Assembly: GCF_052030545.1 (NCBI RefSeq)
Contig: NZ_JBPDIH010000007.1
Location: 186,001-250,000 of the forward strand
DNA from: CANMXU01 sp052030545
GTDB lineage: Bacteria > Pseudomonadota > Gammaproteobacteria > Enterobacterales > Alteromonadaceae
Length of the DNA stretch: 64,000 bases
Direction of reading: 5' to 3'
Numbering within the stretch: position 1 is the first letter of the stretch; each line of letters starts with the position of its first letter. The notes under the pieces are model-generated. The model saw only the letters and a list, made by a program, of their open reading frames with translations, was not told where the DNA came from and searched no databases. The position numbers were made by a program, and so were the translations under genes. This document shows positions 45,001-52,354 of the stretch, one piece after another.

Positions 45001-45470
45001 GACAGTACTAAGGTGAGTTTTTTCTCAATTTGAGGGCCAAGCACATTGAGTTTATTTTCAACCCAATCATCGCGCTTTACTTGCAGTTCAGTAACCACTT
45101 TAAATTCGTCTAAATAACGTAATAGCTCTGATTCTAATTCCGCTAATAATACCCGCCGTTCGGTATTGTGATTGGCAAGTACTTGCGCTTTGGCGATCAT
45201 ATCTAGCGTGGTTTGTGCCCGTTGCTGCACAATTTCAATGTTCTTTGGACTGGCATCAATAACAAAGTTTTTTACCGCAATATTCGCCATTAGCATATTG
45301 GCTTGTACGCGGCCATCAACGTTGGTTTCGCGTGCTAAGGCTCGATATTCTTTAAAAGCAGACTCGGCATTTTCTAAACTGCTGTAGCCTGTTGAAGCAA
45401 TCAATAGTGTTAGAAATAATAAAAAACCAAAGCCAATATATATTTTTATTGATAGCGATAATTTTTGCAT
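42036..45470 (-). CDS. Hybrid sensor histidine kinase, HAMP-HisKA-HATPase-REC-REC-Hpt
   Basis: A 1144-residue membrane kinase. It has a first helix at residues 8-28, a helical periplasmic sensor (about 30-295), and a second helix at about 296-318. A HAMP domain is followed by a HisKA H-box ANMSHEIRTPMNAVIG (His410), a HATPase with N-box INLGNNAIKFTDEG and GTGLGLVISKRL, two receiver domains (IDWKMPGMDG and MDCQMPVMDG phospho-sites), and an Hpt domain HTLKGTAGTIGA (His1002). A ~90-residue C-terminal tail follows. This BarA/ArcB-like set allows a four-step phosphorelay to a separate regulator. The HD-GYP regulator gene follows 72 bp upstream on the same strand and the soluble kinase at 47143 is close. 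A broken paralogous tail lies at 12461-12850. Confidence 0.93.
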   Translation of the reverse strand: MQKLSLSIKIYIGFGFLLFLTLLIASTGYSSLENAESAFKEYRALARETNVDGRVQANMLMANIAVKNFVIDASPKNIEIVQQRAQTTLDMIAKAQVLANHNTERRVLLAELESELLRYLDEFKVVTELQVKRDDWVENKLNVLGPQIEKKLTLVLSKAVDADDDHSTVTASLTLRNLLLGRLYANRFLLDNKIANRTRAMSEFREMEVNAGKLIESVKSQEIQNIAIEAKELQSEYLTAFDEVYTMITQRNMIIKYELNRIGPKVAEQIERLKLAIKEKQDTLGPKTQENFESTSLFFMVFSAVAIFFGLFTAIVISRAVSLPIRKLTTAAYSLVRGETGQAILVDSHDELGVLASSFNDIQKSISAQMEALKDEVEERKKAEQALAVAKNSAEEATRAKSDFLANMSHEIRTPMNAVIGMSYLALQTDLTKKQRNYIEKVHRSAESLLGIINDILDFSKIEAGKLNVEQVEFKLEDVFENLASLVGLKAEEKGLELLFKIPKNLPASFIGDPLRLGQILINLGNNAIKFTDEGGEVLIAVEEVKQLDNQEVIYQFSVQDTGVGMSEEQQSKLFRSFSQADTSTTRKYGGTGLGLVISKRLVELMHGDIWLDSELGKGSTFTFTIKLGIQNSLPSPTPPLNKELGALHVLIVDDNATARELLSAMLAGFGFKVDQAAGGETAIALLEQANNLVPYDLTFIDWKMPGMDGIETISAIENNEKISTPPVVIMVTAYGKDEASDAAKDLNISDFLTKPITSSSIFDAVMSAMGKEVVQHKVVDEQSSDLNKAFAQLNGAHVLLVEDNDINQELATELLETNGLTVTLAENGQQALDLLAEQSFDGVLMDCQMPVMDGYTATQYIRQNPAFKDLAIIAMTANAMEKDKEHVKSVGMNDHISKPINIKEMFTTMAKWITPSEESAKRAESAESAKANKAKQHNAISDEIPPLAGIDIRAGLKTTQNNNSLYKKLLLRFYQGQQNFHEDFSSAQNSADESAAQRCAHTLKGTAGTIGATAVYSAAEKLEQGCLDKTNNIDELLTVVESELAIVLNSLAALNDEQSESQNENDIKENGASALSSDDIHALFAQLTTLLDDYDTEATDFIIELLPKMVNTKYHAPLKEIEALVDAYNFDEALTKMKDIIRS

Positions 45471-45542
45471 TGTGAGTCCGTTTTATACGTTGCTTTGAAT
45501 GATAACTGCTGTTAATCGTGGTAATTATGCTGCGATTTGAAG

Positions 45543-46589
45543 TTAACTTTCTTGTTCTTGCTCAAAGTGCTCTTTATATTTTGCTTGTACTTCGCGTACT
45601 TTATCAATGCAATTTAAGAATTTTTCTACAATGTTAGGATCAAAATGTTTACCCGATTCGCTTTTTAGCAAGTCGAGGGCTTTTTCTTCTGACCAGGCTT
45701 TTTTGTAGGGGCGTTCACTAGTTAGCGCGTCAAAAACATCGGCGACAGCGACAATACGAGCGGTAAGCGGAATATCGGTGTCTTTTAAGCCATAAGGGTA
45801 GCCTGAACCATCCCACTTTTCGTGGTGATAAAGTGCTAATTCTTGTGCCATTTGAAATAATGGGAATGAATGTTCGCCAATAATTTTAGCGCCATATTCA
45901 GAATGTTTTTTCATGATTTCCCATTCGTCGGGGTCAAGTTTGCCGGGTTTTAATAATACGCTGTCGGGAATGCCAATTTTGCCAATATCATGCATTGGCG
46001 CGGCATTATAAAGCAATTCGCACCACTTAGGCTCCATGCCTAATTCCTCGGCGATAAATTTAGCAAACCAGCTCATACGAATAACGTGCATGCCAGTTTC
46101 ATTGTCTTTGTATTCTGCAGCTCGACCTAAGCGGCGGATAATTTCTAAGCGGGTATCGTTAAGTTCTTGGGTGCGTTGCTCTACCAGTTGTTCTAAATGG
46201 CGGGCTTGGTCGTAAAGGGATAATTGTGTTTGCACCCGAGCAAGTACAATTGCCGGTTTTACTGGCTTGGTGATGTAGTCAACTGCGCCAAGTGCAAAGC
46301 CGACTTGCTCGTCAGTTGTTTCAGATTTTGCGGTAACAAAAATAACTGGAATTTGAGTGGTTAATGGGTTTTGCTTTAGCCGGCGGCATACTTCAAGACC
46401 GTCCATTTCCGGCATCATAATATCGAGTAAAATCAGATCCGGCTTTTTATCTGAATTGGCAATTTTTAGCGCAACTTCACCACTTAAGGCTGCTCTTACT
46501 TTATAATTCGCGCGTAAAATTCCAGATAAAACATCAATGTTTTCTGGTGTATCATCAACAATTAATATGGTTTGCTTATTGTCTGACAT
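45543..46589 (-). CDS. Response regulator with HD-GYP c-di-GMP phosphodiesterase domain
   Basis: A 348-residue RpfG-type protein. A receiver domain (1-125) has Asp56 in LLDIMMPEMDG and Lys in YITKPVKP. A coiled-coil linker (about 130-150) precedes an HD-GYP domain (about 155-340) with MHDIGKIGIP (His200-Asp201), LALYHHEKWDGSGYPYGL, DVFDALTSERPYK and a complete metal-binding set. It should hydrolyse cyclic di-GMP when phosphorylated. It is transcribed just ahead of the hybrid kinase, which is its probable phosphodonor, and the same receiver motif occurs in the kinase-like protein at 47143. No clear Shine-Dalgarno is seen before its ATG. Confidence 0.93.
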   Translation of the reverse strand: MSDNKQTILIVDDTPENIDVLSGILRANYKVRAALSGEVALKIANSDKKPDLILLDIMMPEMDGLEVCRRLKQNPLTTQIPVIFVTAKSETTDEQVGFALGAVDYITKPVKPAIVLARVQTQLSLYDQARHLEQLVEQRTQELNDTRLEIIRRLGRAAEYKDNETGMHVIRMSWFAKFIAEELGMEPKWCELLYNAAPMHDIGKIGIPDSVLLKPGKLDPDEWEIMKKHSEYGAKIIGEHSFPLFQMAQELALYHHEKWDGSGYPYGLKDTDIPLTARIVAVADVFDALTSERPYKKAWSEEKALDLLKSESGKHFDPNIVEKFLNCIDKVREVQAKYKEHFEQEQES

Positions 46590-46636
46590 AAGAGGCTCGG
46601 TAGTGTAGTTGCGTTATTATTTTGTTCATTATCGAC

Positions 46637-46952
46637 TAGAGCGTGTTGATCTTTCAAGTTTGTTTTTGCAGCAGTTTGTTGGGTATTTATACAAGGCGGT
46701 GCTTTTGATGTGTGGTTATTCCACATGATAAAGCACTAACACTGTATAAATGACAACAAACGCTGTCCGAAGGATTCGGCTAAAAGCTTTTTACTCTTTG
46801 TTACCTACATGGATGCAGGTACTTAGGTTACGTCTGGAACTTGTAACCTGTGTGAGGTGTTTTGCTTAGGTGACTAGGCAACAAACCTCACGCCGCGATT
46901 AAAACGCTTTTATCTCGAACAAAATTCAAACAGCAAAGATCAACACGCTCTA
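46637..46952. mobile_element. 316-bp MITE-like element with 18-bp perfect terminal inverted repeats
   Basis: TAGAGCGTGTTGATCTTT (46637-46654) is repeated as its exact reverse complement at 46935-46952. The outermost TA on each side would be the target duplication of an IS630/Tc1-type element. The interior is non-coding and highly self-complementary. A long imperfect stem joins TTTGTTG-GTATTTATACA (from about 46675) with TGTATAAAT-ACAACAAA (to about 46763) and is capped by TGTGG-TTATT-CCACA. A CCGAA/TTCGG hairpin follows, and further right a GTGAGGT...ACCTCAC stem. The layout suggests a non-autonomous element, or a structured RNA, in the gap between two divergent signalling genes. Confidence 0.7.
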
Positions 46953-47142
46953 ATTAGATTCTCTGCTGCATTACGCCATTTGTAACAAGGTGTGTTACAG
47001 CTGCTGCAATAAAGTGAAGAAGCAACAATAATGGCTTTTTTATTCTATTCTTTAAAAATATAGAGGATGTTCTCGGGCAGTCAACTATCACACCAAGAAA
47101 GTGTGATTTTTGTGGCTAAATCAATCAAGGCGGCATGGTTTA

Positions 47143-48696
47143 ATGAATGAGTCAGTACTAAAAACGTTTAATCAAATGACTATTTTAATGGTTGATCCGG
47201 TCGATAATATTCGGGTAACGCTTGCTTCAATGTTAAAAGAGCTTGGATTTAAAAACATTATTCAAGCCAGAGATGGGCGAGATGCGCTGCAAGCGATAGA
47301 AAATAATAGTGCAAACGTTGATGTTATTATTTCTGATTTTAACTTGCCAAAACTTGATGGCATTGAACTGCTTCGTGAAATACGAAAACACCCTAAACTT
47401 GGGCGAATTCCGTTTTTGATGTTATCTGCTCATATTGAGCAAAGTGAAGTTATACGTGCGATTAAAAATGGCGTGTCTGAATATGTGGTTAAACCGTTTT
47501 CGATTAATATTTTAAAACAGCGGCTTAGCCAAGCGATTAAAACGCCAATTAAATCATCTGCTACTTTACTTACTCAGTCTGCCAATAAATCAGCAGCGTC
47601 AGAGGCTAAAGATGAAAAGCCAAAAACCACCATTTTAATTGTGGATGACGTGCCTGATAATATTCATTTATTAGCGGATATTTTGCGGGGCGATTATCAA
47701 GTTAAAGGGGTGACCTCTGCTAAAAAGGCGATCGAATTATGTCGTTCCGACAAAGCGCCAGACTTATTACTGCTTGATATTATGATGCCGGAAATGGACG
47801 GTTTGCAGCTATGCAGGCAATTAAAACGTGACCCGTTAACGCAACATATTACCGTGATTTTTATCAGCGCTTTAGATCAAAACGAAAAAGTGGTTGAAGG
47901 GCTTGAGCTTGGCGCTGTTGACTATATTACCAAACCGATAGTGCCGGCGATAACCAAAGCGCGTATTAAAAACCATGCCGCTGGTATTGCTCATTTGAAA
48001 AGCCTGCGTGTGCAGGTTGATACCTTCATTGAAAATGTGCAGTTACGGGATGAATTTGACCGGCTAATGCAGCACAGTTTGAAAAGCCCGCTGTTGCAGA
48101 TGAATGTTACCATTGATGATATTGCTAAAAGCAGCCGGCATCCTAACCGAGTGGAAAAGCTTTCACATAACTTAGCTTTTAATTGCAACAGCCTAGTACA
48201 GCTAGTGGATAACATGACCACGCTGTATAAATTAGAAGATGGCAGTTATCAAATTTCGCCAACGGTGCTTGATTTATCAACAATTGTTGATGATGTGGTT
48301 GCTTCATTCACCAGTGCTAATGAGGCAAAACAATTGGAAATATCGATTGAAGGCGAAGGCAAGCAGCCCATATTTGCCGAGCAATTTTTAACTTTTGCCT
48401 TAGTCAGCCATTTATTTAAAAACGCTATAGAAGCTGCGCCTTCTGGTTCGGCGGTCAATATTTTGTTGGAAAAATCTGCCAACGTTAGTTTATTAAAGAT
48501 CACCAATGTTGGTGAAATACCTGATGAAATACGCGCTAGCTTTATGGATAAATATGTTAGCTTTGGCAAAAAAGACGGGGCGGGCATTGGCTGTTATGCC
48601 GCTAAGTTGATGGTTGAATTACAGCAAGGAAAAATAGCTTTTGAGCTTAATGGCGACGGCCTCACTCATGTATTGGTGGAATTACCCTCTGTGTAG
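47143..48696 (+). CDS. Soluble REC-REC-histidine kinase
   Basis: A 517-residue cytoplasmic protein starting at the ATG at 47143 (AAGGCGG upstream; an in-frame GTG 33 bp earlier is less likely). Receiver 1 (residues 10-130) has Asp65 in ISDFNLPKLDG and YVVKPFS. Receiver 2 (about 160-280) has Asp212 in LLDIMMPEMDG and YITKPIVP. A HisKA-like helix pair with QHSLKSPLLQM (His311) and a HATPase domain with LFKNAIEAAP and DGAGIGCYAAKLM follow. It therefore reads as a kinase controlled by two receivers rather than a DNA-binding regulator. Receiver 2 is closely similar to that of the HD-GYP protein across the gap, suggesting shared ancestry and perhaps the same phosphodonor. A hairpin follows the gene. 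Confidence 0.87.
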   Translation: MNESVLKTFNQMTILMVDPVDNIRVTLASMLKELGFKNIIQARDGRDALQAIENNSANVDVIISDFNLPKLDGIELLREIRKHPKLGRIPFLMLSAHIEQSEVIRAIKNGVSEYVVKPFSINILKQRLSQAIKTPIKSSATLLTQSANKSAASEAKDEKPKTTILIVDDVPDNIHLLADILRGDYQVKGVTSAKKAIELCRSDKAPDLLLLDIMMPEMDGLQLCRQLKRDPLTQHITVIFISALDQNEKVVEGLELGAVDYITKPIVPAITKARIKNHAAGIAHLKSLRVQVDTFIENVQLRDEFDRLMQHSLKSPLLQMNVTIDDIAKSSRHPNRVEKLSHNLAFNCNSLVQLVDNMTTLYKLEDGSYQISPTVLDLSTIVDDVVASFTSANEAKQLEISIEGEGKQPIFAEQFLTFALVSHLFKNAIEAAPSGSAVNILLEKSANVSLLKITNVGEIPDEIRASFMDKYVSFGKKDGAGIGCYAAKLMVELQQGKIAFELNGDGLTHVLVELPSV

Positions 48697-48727
48697 TTGA
48701 GCGTTAAACCGATTGAAGATAATTGAA

Positions 48728-48767
48728 AAATAGTCACCAAACTCGTTGCCTAATTTAGTGACTATTT
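48728..48767. terminator. Bidirectional hairpin terminator
   Basis: AAATAGTCAC (48728-48737) is the exact complement of GTGACTATTT (48758-48767), with A and T runs on the outer sides. It lies between convergent genes, so it can serve both. Confidence 0.65.
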
Positions 48768-48813
48768 ATCTGCTGAACGCTTGTCGCTTTTATCTTTCGA
48801 CTTACCGCTTACC

Positions 48814-48855
48814 GCTTGTCGCTTTCAGCTTGTCGCTTTCAGCTTGTCGCTTCCA
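48814..48855. repeat. Three 14-bp tandem repeats
   Basis: GCTTGTCGCTTTCA at 48814-48827 and 48828-48841, then a one-base variant at 48842-48855, with partial copies on the left. It lies in the short gap at the end of the OsmC-YcaO gene, outside coding sequence. Confidence 0.75.
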
Positions 48856-48870
48856 GCTTAGCCTTTTCCG

Positions 48871-51057
48871 CTATTCACTCTTAGCTTTTAGCGCGCGGGC
48901 TTGATGCAGTTTTTTATAACTGTCGATCAATCTTAAATGGCGATCTAAGCCTTCTAGGTTCATGCTAGTTGGCGTTAAACCATAAAATTTAACCTCACCA
49001 TTAATTGAACCTACCGCATTGTCGATCACTTCTTTGCCAAACATGCGAGTTAAGTTTTCAACATAGTCTTCATATTCAAGTTCATCGTTTAAGCATACTT
49101 CAAGCAAGGCTTGTATGGCTTGATAAAATAACCGACGCGCGACGGTATTATCGTTGTATTGCAAGAAGGCATCAACAAGTTCAACCGCTTCTTCAAGTTC
49201 ACCTAAGGCAAGGTAGATCAGAATTTTTAACTCAAGAATGGTCAGCTGTCCCCAAACGGTATTTTCATCAAATTCAATACCAATTAAGGTAATAATATCA
49301 ATGTAGTTATCGAGTTGACTTTCTTCTAATCGCTCTACTAAATCGACCAAAGCTTCGTCATTTAAGCTATGAATGTTTAAGATATCTTCACGGTAGTTAA
49401 GGGCTTTGTTGGTATTGTCCCAAATAAGATCTTCAACCGGGTAAACTTCAGAATAATCAGGCACCAGAATACGACAGGCAATGCCTAGGTCTGAAAATTC
49501 AGCAATATAAGCTTCTTTACCTAAAGTTTTTAAAATGCCAAACAGGTGGTCACATTCTTGGGCGTTCGTGCCTGAGAAATCCCATTCACAAAATTCAAAA
49601 TCATGTTTTGCACTAAAAAATTTCCACGAAATCACGCCGGTTGAGTCAATGAAGTGCTCAACAAAATTTTCTGGTTCAGCAACAGCCATGCTGTTAAAGG
49701 TTGGTTTGGGTACATCGTTTAAACCTTCAAAACTACGCCCTTGCAATAACTCAGTTAAGCTGCGCTCAAGGGCAACTTCAAAGCTAGGGTGAGCGCCAAA
49801 AGAGGCAAATACGCCGCCCGTTTTTGGGTTCATCAAGGTGACACACATCACTGGAAATTGGCCGCCTAATGAGGCGTCTTTTACCACAACCGGGAAACCT
49901 TGCTCTTCTAAGCCTTTTATTCCTTCAACTATGCTTGGGTATTTGTCGAGTACACTTTGCGGCACATCGGGTAATACCAGCTCTTGTTCAATAATTTGTC
50001 TTTTTACCGCACGTTCGAAAATTTCAGATAAACATTGTACTTTCGCTTCTTCAACATTATTGCCGGCACTCATGCCATTACTGAGAAATAAGTTTTCAAT
50101 TAAGTTTGACGGAAAATAAACGGTGGCGCCGTCAGAATAGCGGGTATAGGGAATTGAGCAAATTCCGCGGTCAATATTGCCAGAGTTAGTATCAATTAAA
50201 TGCGAACCACATAACTCATCTTCTGGGTTATAAATATCGAGGCAGTATGGGTCTAAAATGCCAGCAGGCAGGCTGTCATCATCTTCAAGCGCAAACCACT
50301 TTTCGTTCGGGTAATGAACAAATTCACTGTTGGCGATGTCTTGCCCTAAAAACTGATCGTTATAGAAAAAGTTACAGTTTAACCGTTCAATAAATTCACC
50401 TAAGGCAGAGCATAGCGCGCTTTCTTTGGTAGAGCCTTTACCGTTGGTAAAACACATTGGCGCAGCAGCATCACGAATATGTAACGACCAGACATTAGGC
50501 ACAATATTGCGCCAAGATGAGATTTCTATTTTCATGCCTAAATCGGCCAATATCTTGGTCATGTTGGCAATGGTTTGTTCAAGCGGTAAGTCTTTACCTA
50601 AAATATAGGTATTGGCAGCATCATCTGGTTCAACCATCAGCATGGCTTGCGCGTCTTGGTCGAGGTTTTCTACGGTTTCAATGTTAAATTCAGGTTGGGT
50701 TTGCACCACTTTTTTCACGGTGCAGCGGTCGATTGAGCGCAAAATGCCTTTTTTATCTTTTTCGCTTAAGCTCTCAGGTAGTTCAACTTGAATTTGGAAA
50801 ACTTGGTTGTATCTGTCTTCGGGGTCAACAATGTTGTTTTGCGATATACGAATGCCGTCGGTCGAGATGTCGCGCGAGACACAATAGACTTTAACAAAAT
50901 ACGCTGCACACAATGCTGACGAGGCTAAGAAATAGTCAAAGGGGCTTGGGGCTGAACCATCGCCTTTATAACGAATAGGTTGGTCGGCAACGACTGTGAA
51001 ATCATCAAACTTTGCTTCTAGCTTGAGGTTTTCAAGAAAATTTACTTTGATTTCCAT
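48871..51057 (-). CDS. OsmC-YcaO fusion protein
   Basis: A 728-residue cytoplasmic protein. I start it at the ATG at 51057 (MEIKVNFLENLKLEAKF), since the 13 codons upstream do not fit the family. Residues about 1-140 are an OsmC/Ohr-like domain (APSPFDYFLASSALCAAYFVKVYC, with one Cys in the usual peroxidatic position). Residues about 190-560 are a YcaO domain with GKGSTKESALCSALGEFIERLN and GNNVEEAKVQCLSEIFERAVKR, the ATP/Mg-binding glutamates. A helical, TPR-like C-terminus follows. YcaO proteins activate amide oxygens, for example in azoline formation or in RimO-linked methylthiolation (E. coli YcaO). The OsmC-YcaO fusion is a known but uncharacterised architecture. No precursor peptide or dehydrogenase gene is nearby, so RiPP synthesis is not supported. 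Confidence 0.88.
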   Translation of the reverse strand: MEIKVNFLENLKLEAKFDDFTVVADQPIRYKGDGSAPSPFDYFLASSALCAAYFVKVYCVSRDISTDGIRISQNNIVDPEDRYNQVFQIQVELPESLSEKDKKGILRSIDRCTVKKVVQTQPEFNIETVENLDQDAQAMLMVEPDDAANTYILGKDLPLEQTIANMTKILADLGMKIEISSWRNIVPNVWSLHIRDAAAPMCFTNGKGSTKESALCSALGEFIERLNCNFFYNDQFLGQDIANSEFVHYPNEKWFALEDDDSLPAGILDPYCLDIYNPEDELCGSHLIDTNSGNIDRGICSIPYTRYSDGATVYFPSNLIENLFLSNGMSAGNNVEEAKVQCLSEIFERAVKRQIIEQELVLPDVPQSVLDKYPSIVEGIKGLEEQGFPVVVKDASLGGQFPVMCVTLMNPKTGGVFASFGAHPSFEVALERSLTELLQGRSFEGLNDVPKPTFNSMAVAEPENFVEHFIDSTGVISWKFFSAKHDFEFCEWDFSGTNAQECDHLFGILKTLGKEAYIAEFSDLGIACRILVPDYSEVYPVEDLIWDNTNKALNYREDILNIHSLNDEALVDLVERLEESQLDNYIDIITLIGIEFDENTVWGQLTILELKILIYLALGELEEAVELVDAFLQYNDNTVARRLFYQAIQALLEVCLNDELEYEDYVENLTRMFGKEVIDNAVGSINGEVKFYGLTPTSMNLEGLDRHLRLIDSYKKLHQARALKAKSE

Positions 51058-51420
51058 TAGATAATGTCCGAAGTGAAATGCTGTATGTATTATCAACTAC
51101 ACGAAAACGTTTATGTTGTCGTGATTGTGAGTTTATTTAATAAGGTGATTATCTGATTTTTTGCTGCAATAGTCTTTAATAACTTACATAAAAACGTAAA
51201 TAGCCATCGCTTTAATGTAAAGCTAGCACTATTTTATCACGAGTTTGAAAGATAACAGCCTGATAAAAAACATCTCCATTCTTTATTTTATACTGGCTTA
51301 CTTATGGGTAAAAAAACAGTACGATTAAACGTCACAAAAAACTGATAAATTGTAACAGTAATAACTACATATAAGATGACTCTTATAAAAAATGGGGTTA
51401 TTATAACCAGCGAGAAGTAA
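51058..51420. promoter_or_regulatory. Divergent intergenic region
   Basis: 363 bp, AT-rich, between the OsmC-YcaO gene and the binding-protein gene. An inverted repeat TTTTATCA (51232-51239) / TGATAAAA (51261-51268) could be a regulator site. No RNA or gene was recognised. Confidence 0.35.
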
Positions 51421-52344
51421 GTGAATATTTTAGGATGTAGGTTGAAACGGATTCAGTTTGGTCGCTTTATAGTTTGTTGGTTGCTTGGCGCTTTTTTTGC
51501 CGTTATGGCTGAATCAGTAACTATCGTATATCCTGATGTCAAAGCGCCGTACGATAAAATTTTTCAACAAATTACTCAAGGTATCGAAAGCCATTATCAA
51601 GGCAAGGTAATTCATCTAAAAGTTCCCGCTAAGTTTTCAGCTAACTCTATTGCCGAGCAAATTGCGACTGAAAAAGTGATCGCTCTAGGTAAGCGCGGTT
51701 TAATAGTCGCTAAACAAGTTTATACGGAAAAGCCGGTTGTTGTTGGTGCTCTACCTATTAAACCAAGTAATGTTGCTGGCGTAAGTTTAATGGCAAGTCC
51801 TGAGGCTCTATTCGAATCATTACAACAGCTAGCGCCACGCGTCAAAAAAGTCACTGTTTTATACTCTGACGCATCTGCTTGGATAATTGAACTCGCTAAA
51901 GTTGAAGCCACTAAGCTTGGGCTGACATTAAATCCAATCGCCGTTGATGATATTCGTAGCGCCGTTAAAAGCTATGATGATATTTTTAAAGGTGATAATT
52001 TAAAGGAAATGGCAATTTGGTTGCCTTTAGACCCTGTGACCGCAAACGATAAAGTTATTGTGCCCGTTATTCTGGAAAAAGCGTGGGAAAATAAATTAGT
52101 GGTATTTTCAAGCAAACCAAGCCATGCGAAACGTGGTGCCTTGTTTTCAGCGATTCCTGACAACATAAGGTTAGGTGAGCAGCTTGCACAAATGGTAAAA
52201 ACAGTAAACTATGATGCCCGTCCTTCAGTGGTTAAGCCCTTATCTGATATTGATTTAGCGGTAAACTTAAGAACGGCAGCGCATTTAGGTTATAACTATT
52301 CTGCCACCGAACAAGCTGAATTCTCTTTGACTTTCCCTGAGTAA
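51421..52344 (+). CDS. ABC-type substrate-binding protein (PF04392-like), sensor partner
   Basis: A 307-residue exported protein with GTG start and an uncleaved or late-cleaved N-terminal hydrophobic segment (residues 14-31, ending AVMA). The rest resembles the two-lobed binding-protein fold of the ABC_sub_bind family: VTIVYPDVKAPYDKIFQQITQGIE, VVVGALPIKPSNVAGVSLMASPEALFESLQQLAPRVKKVTVLYS, SAVKSYDDIFKG, and LFSAIPDNIRLGEQLAQMV. No ABC permease or ATPase follows. Instead the next gene, 10 bp on, is a sensor kinase, so the protein more likely presents a ligand to that kinase than feeds a transporter. The ligand is unknown. Confidence 0.78.
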   Translation: MNILGCRLKRIQFGRFIVCWLLGAFFAVMAESVTIVYPDVKAPYDKIFQQITQGIESHYQGKVIHLKVPAKFSANSIAEQIATEKVIALGKRGLIVAKQVYTEKPVVVGALPIKPSNVAGVSLMASPEALFESLQQLAPRVKKVTVLYSDASAWIIELAKVEATKLGLTLNPIAVDDIRSAVKSYDDIFKGDNLKEMAIWLPLDPVTANDKVIVPVILEKAWENKLVVFSSKPSHAKRGALFSAIPDNIRLGEQLAQMVKTVNYDARPSVVKPLSDIDLAVNLRTAAHLGYNYSATEQAEFSLTFPE

Positions 52345-52354
52345 AATATTTTTT

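Noticed and set aside
48871..51057. YcaO-based RiPP (thiazole/oxazole peptide) cluster
   Set aside because: No precursor-peptide gene, dehydrogenase, ocin-ThiF partner, protease or exporter was found around the gene.
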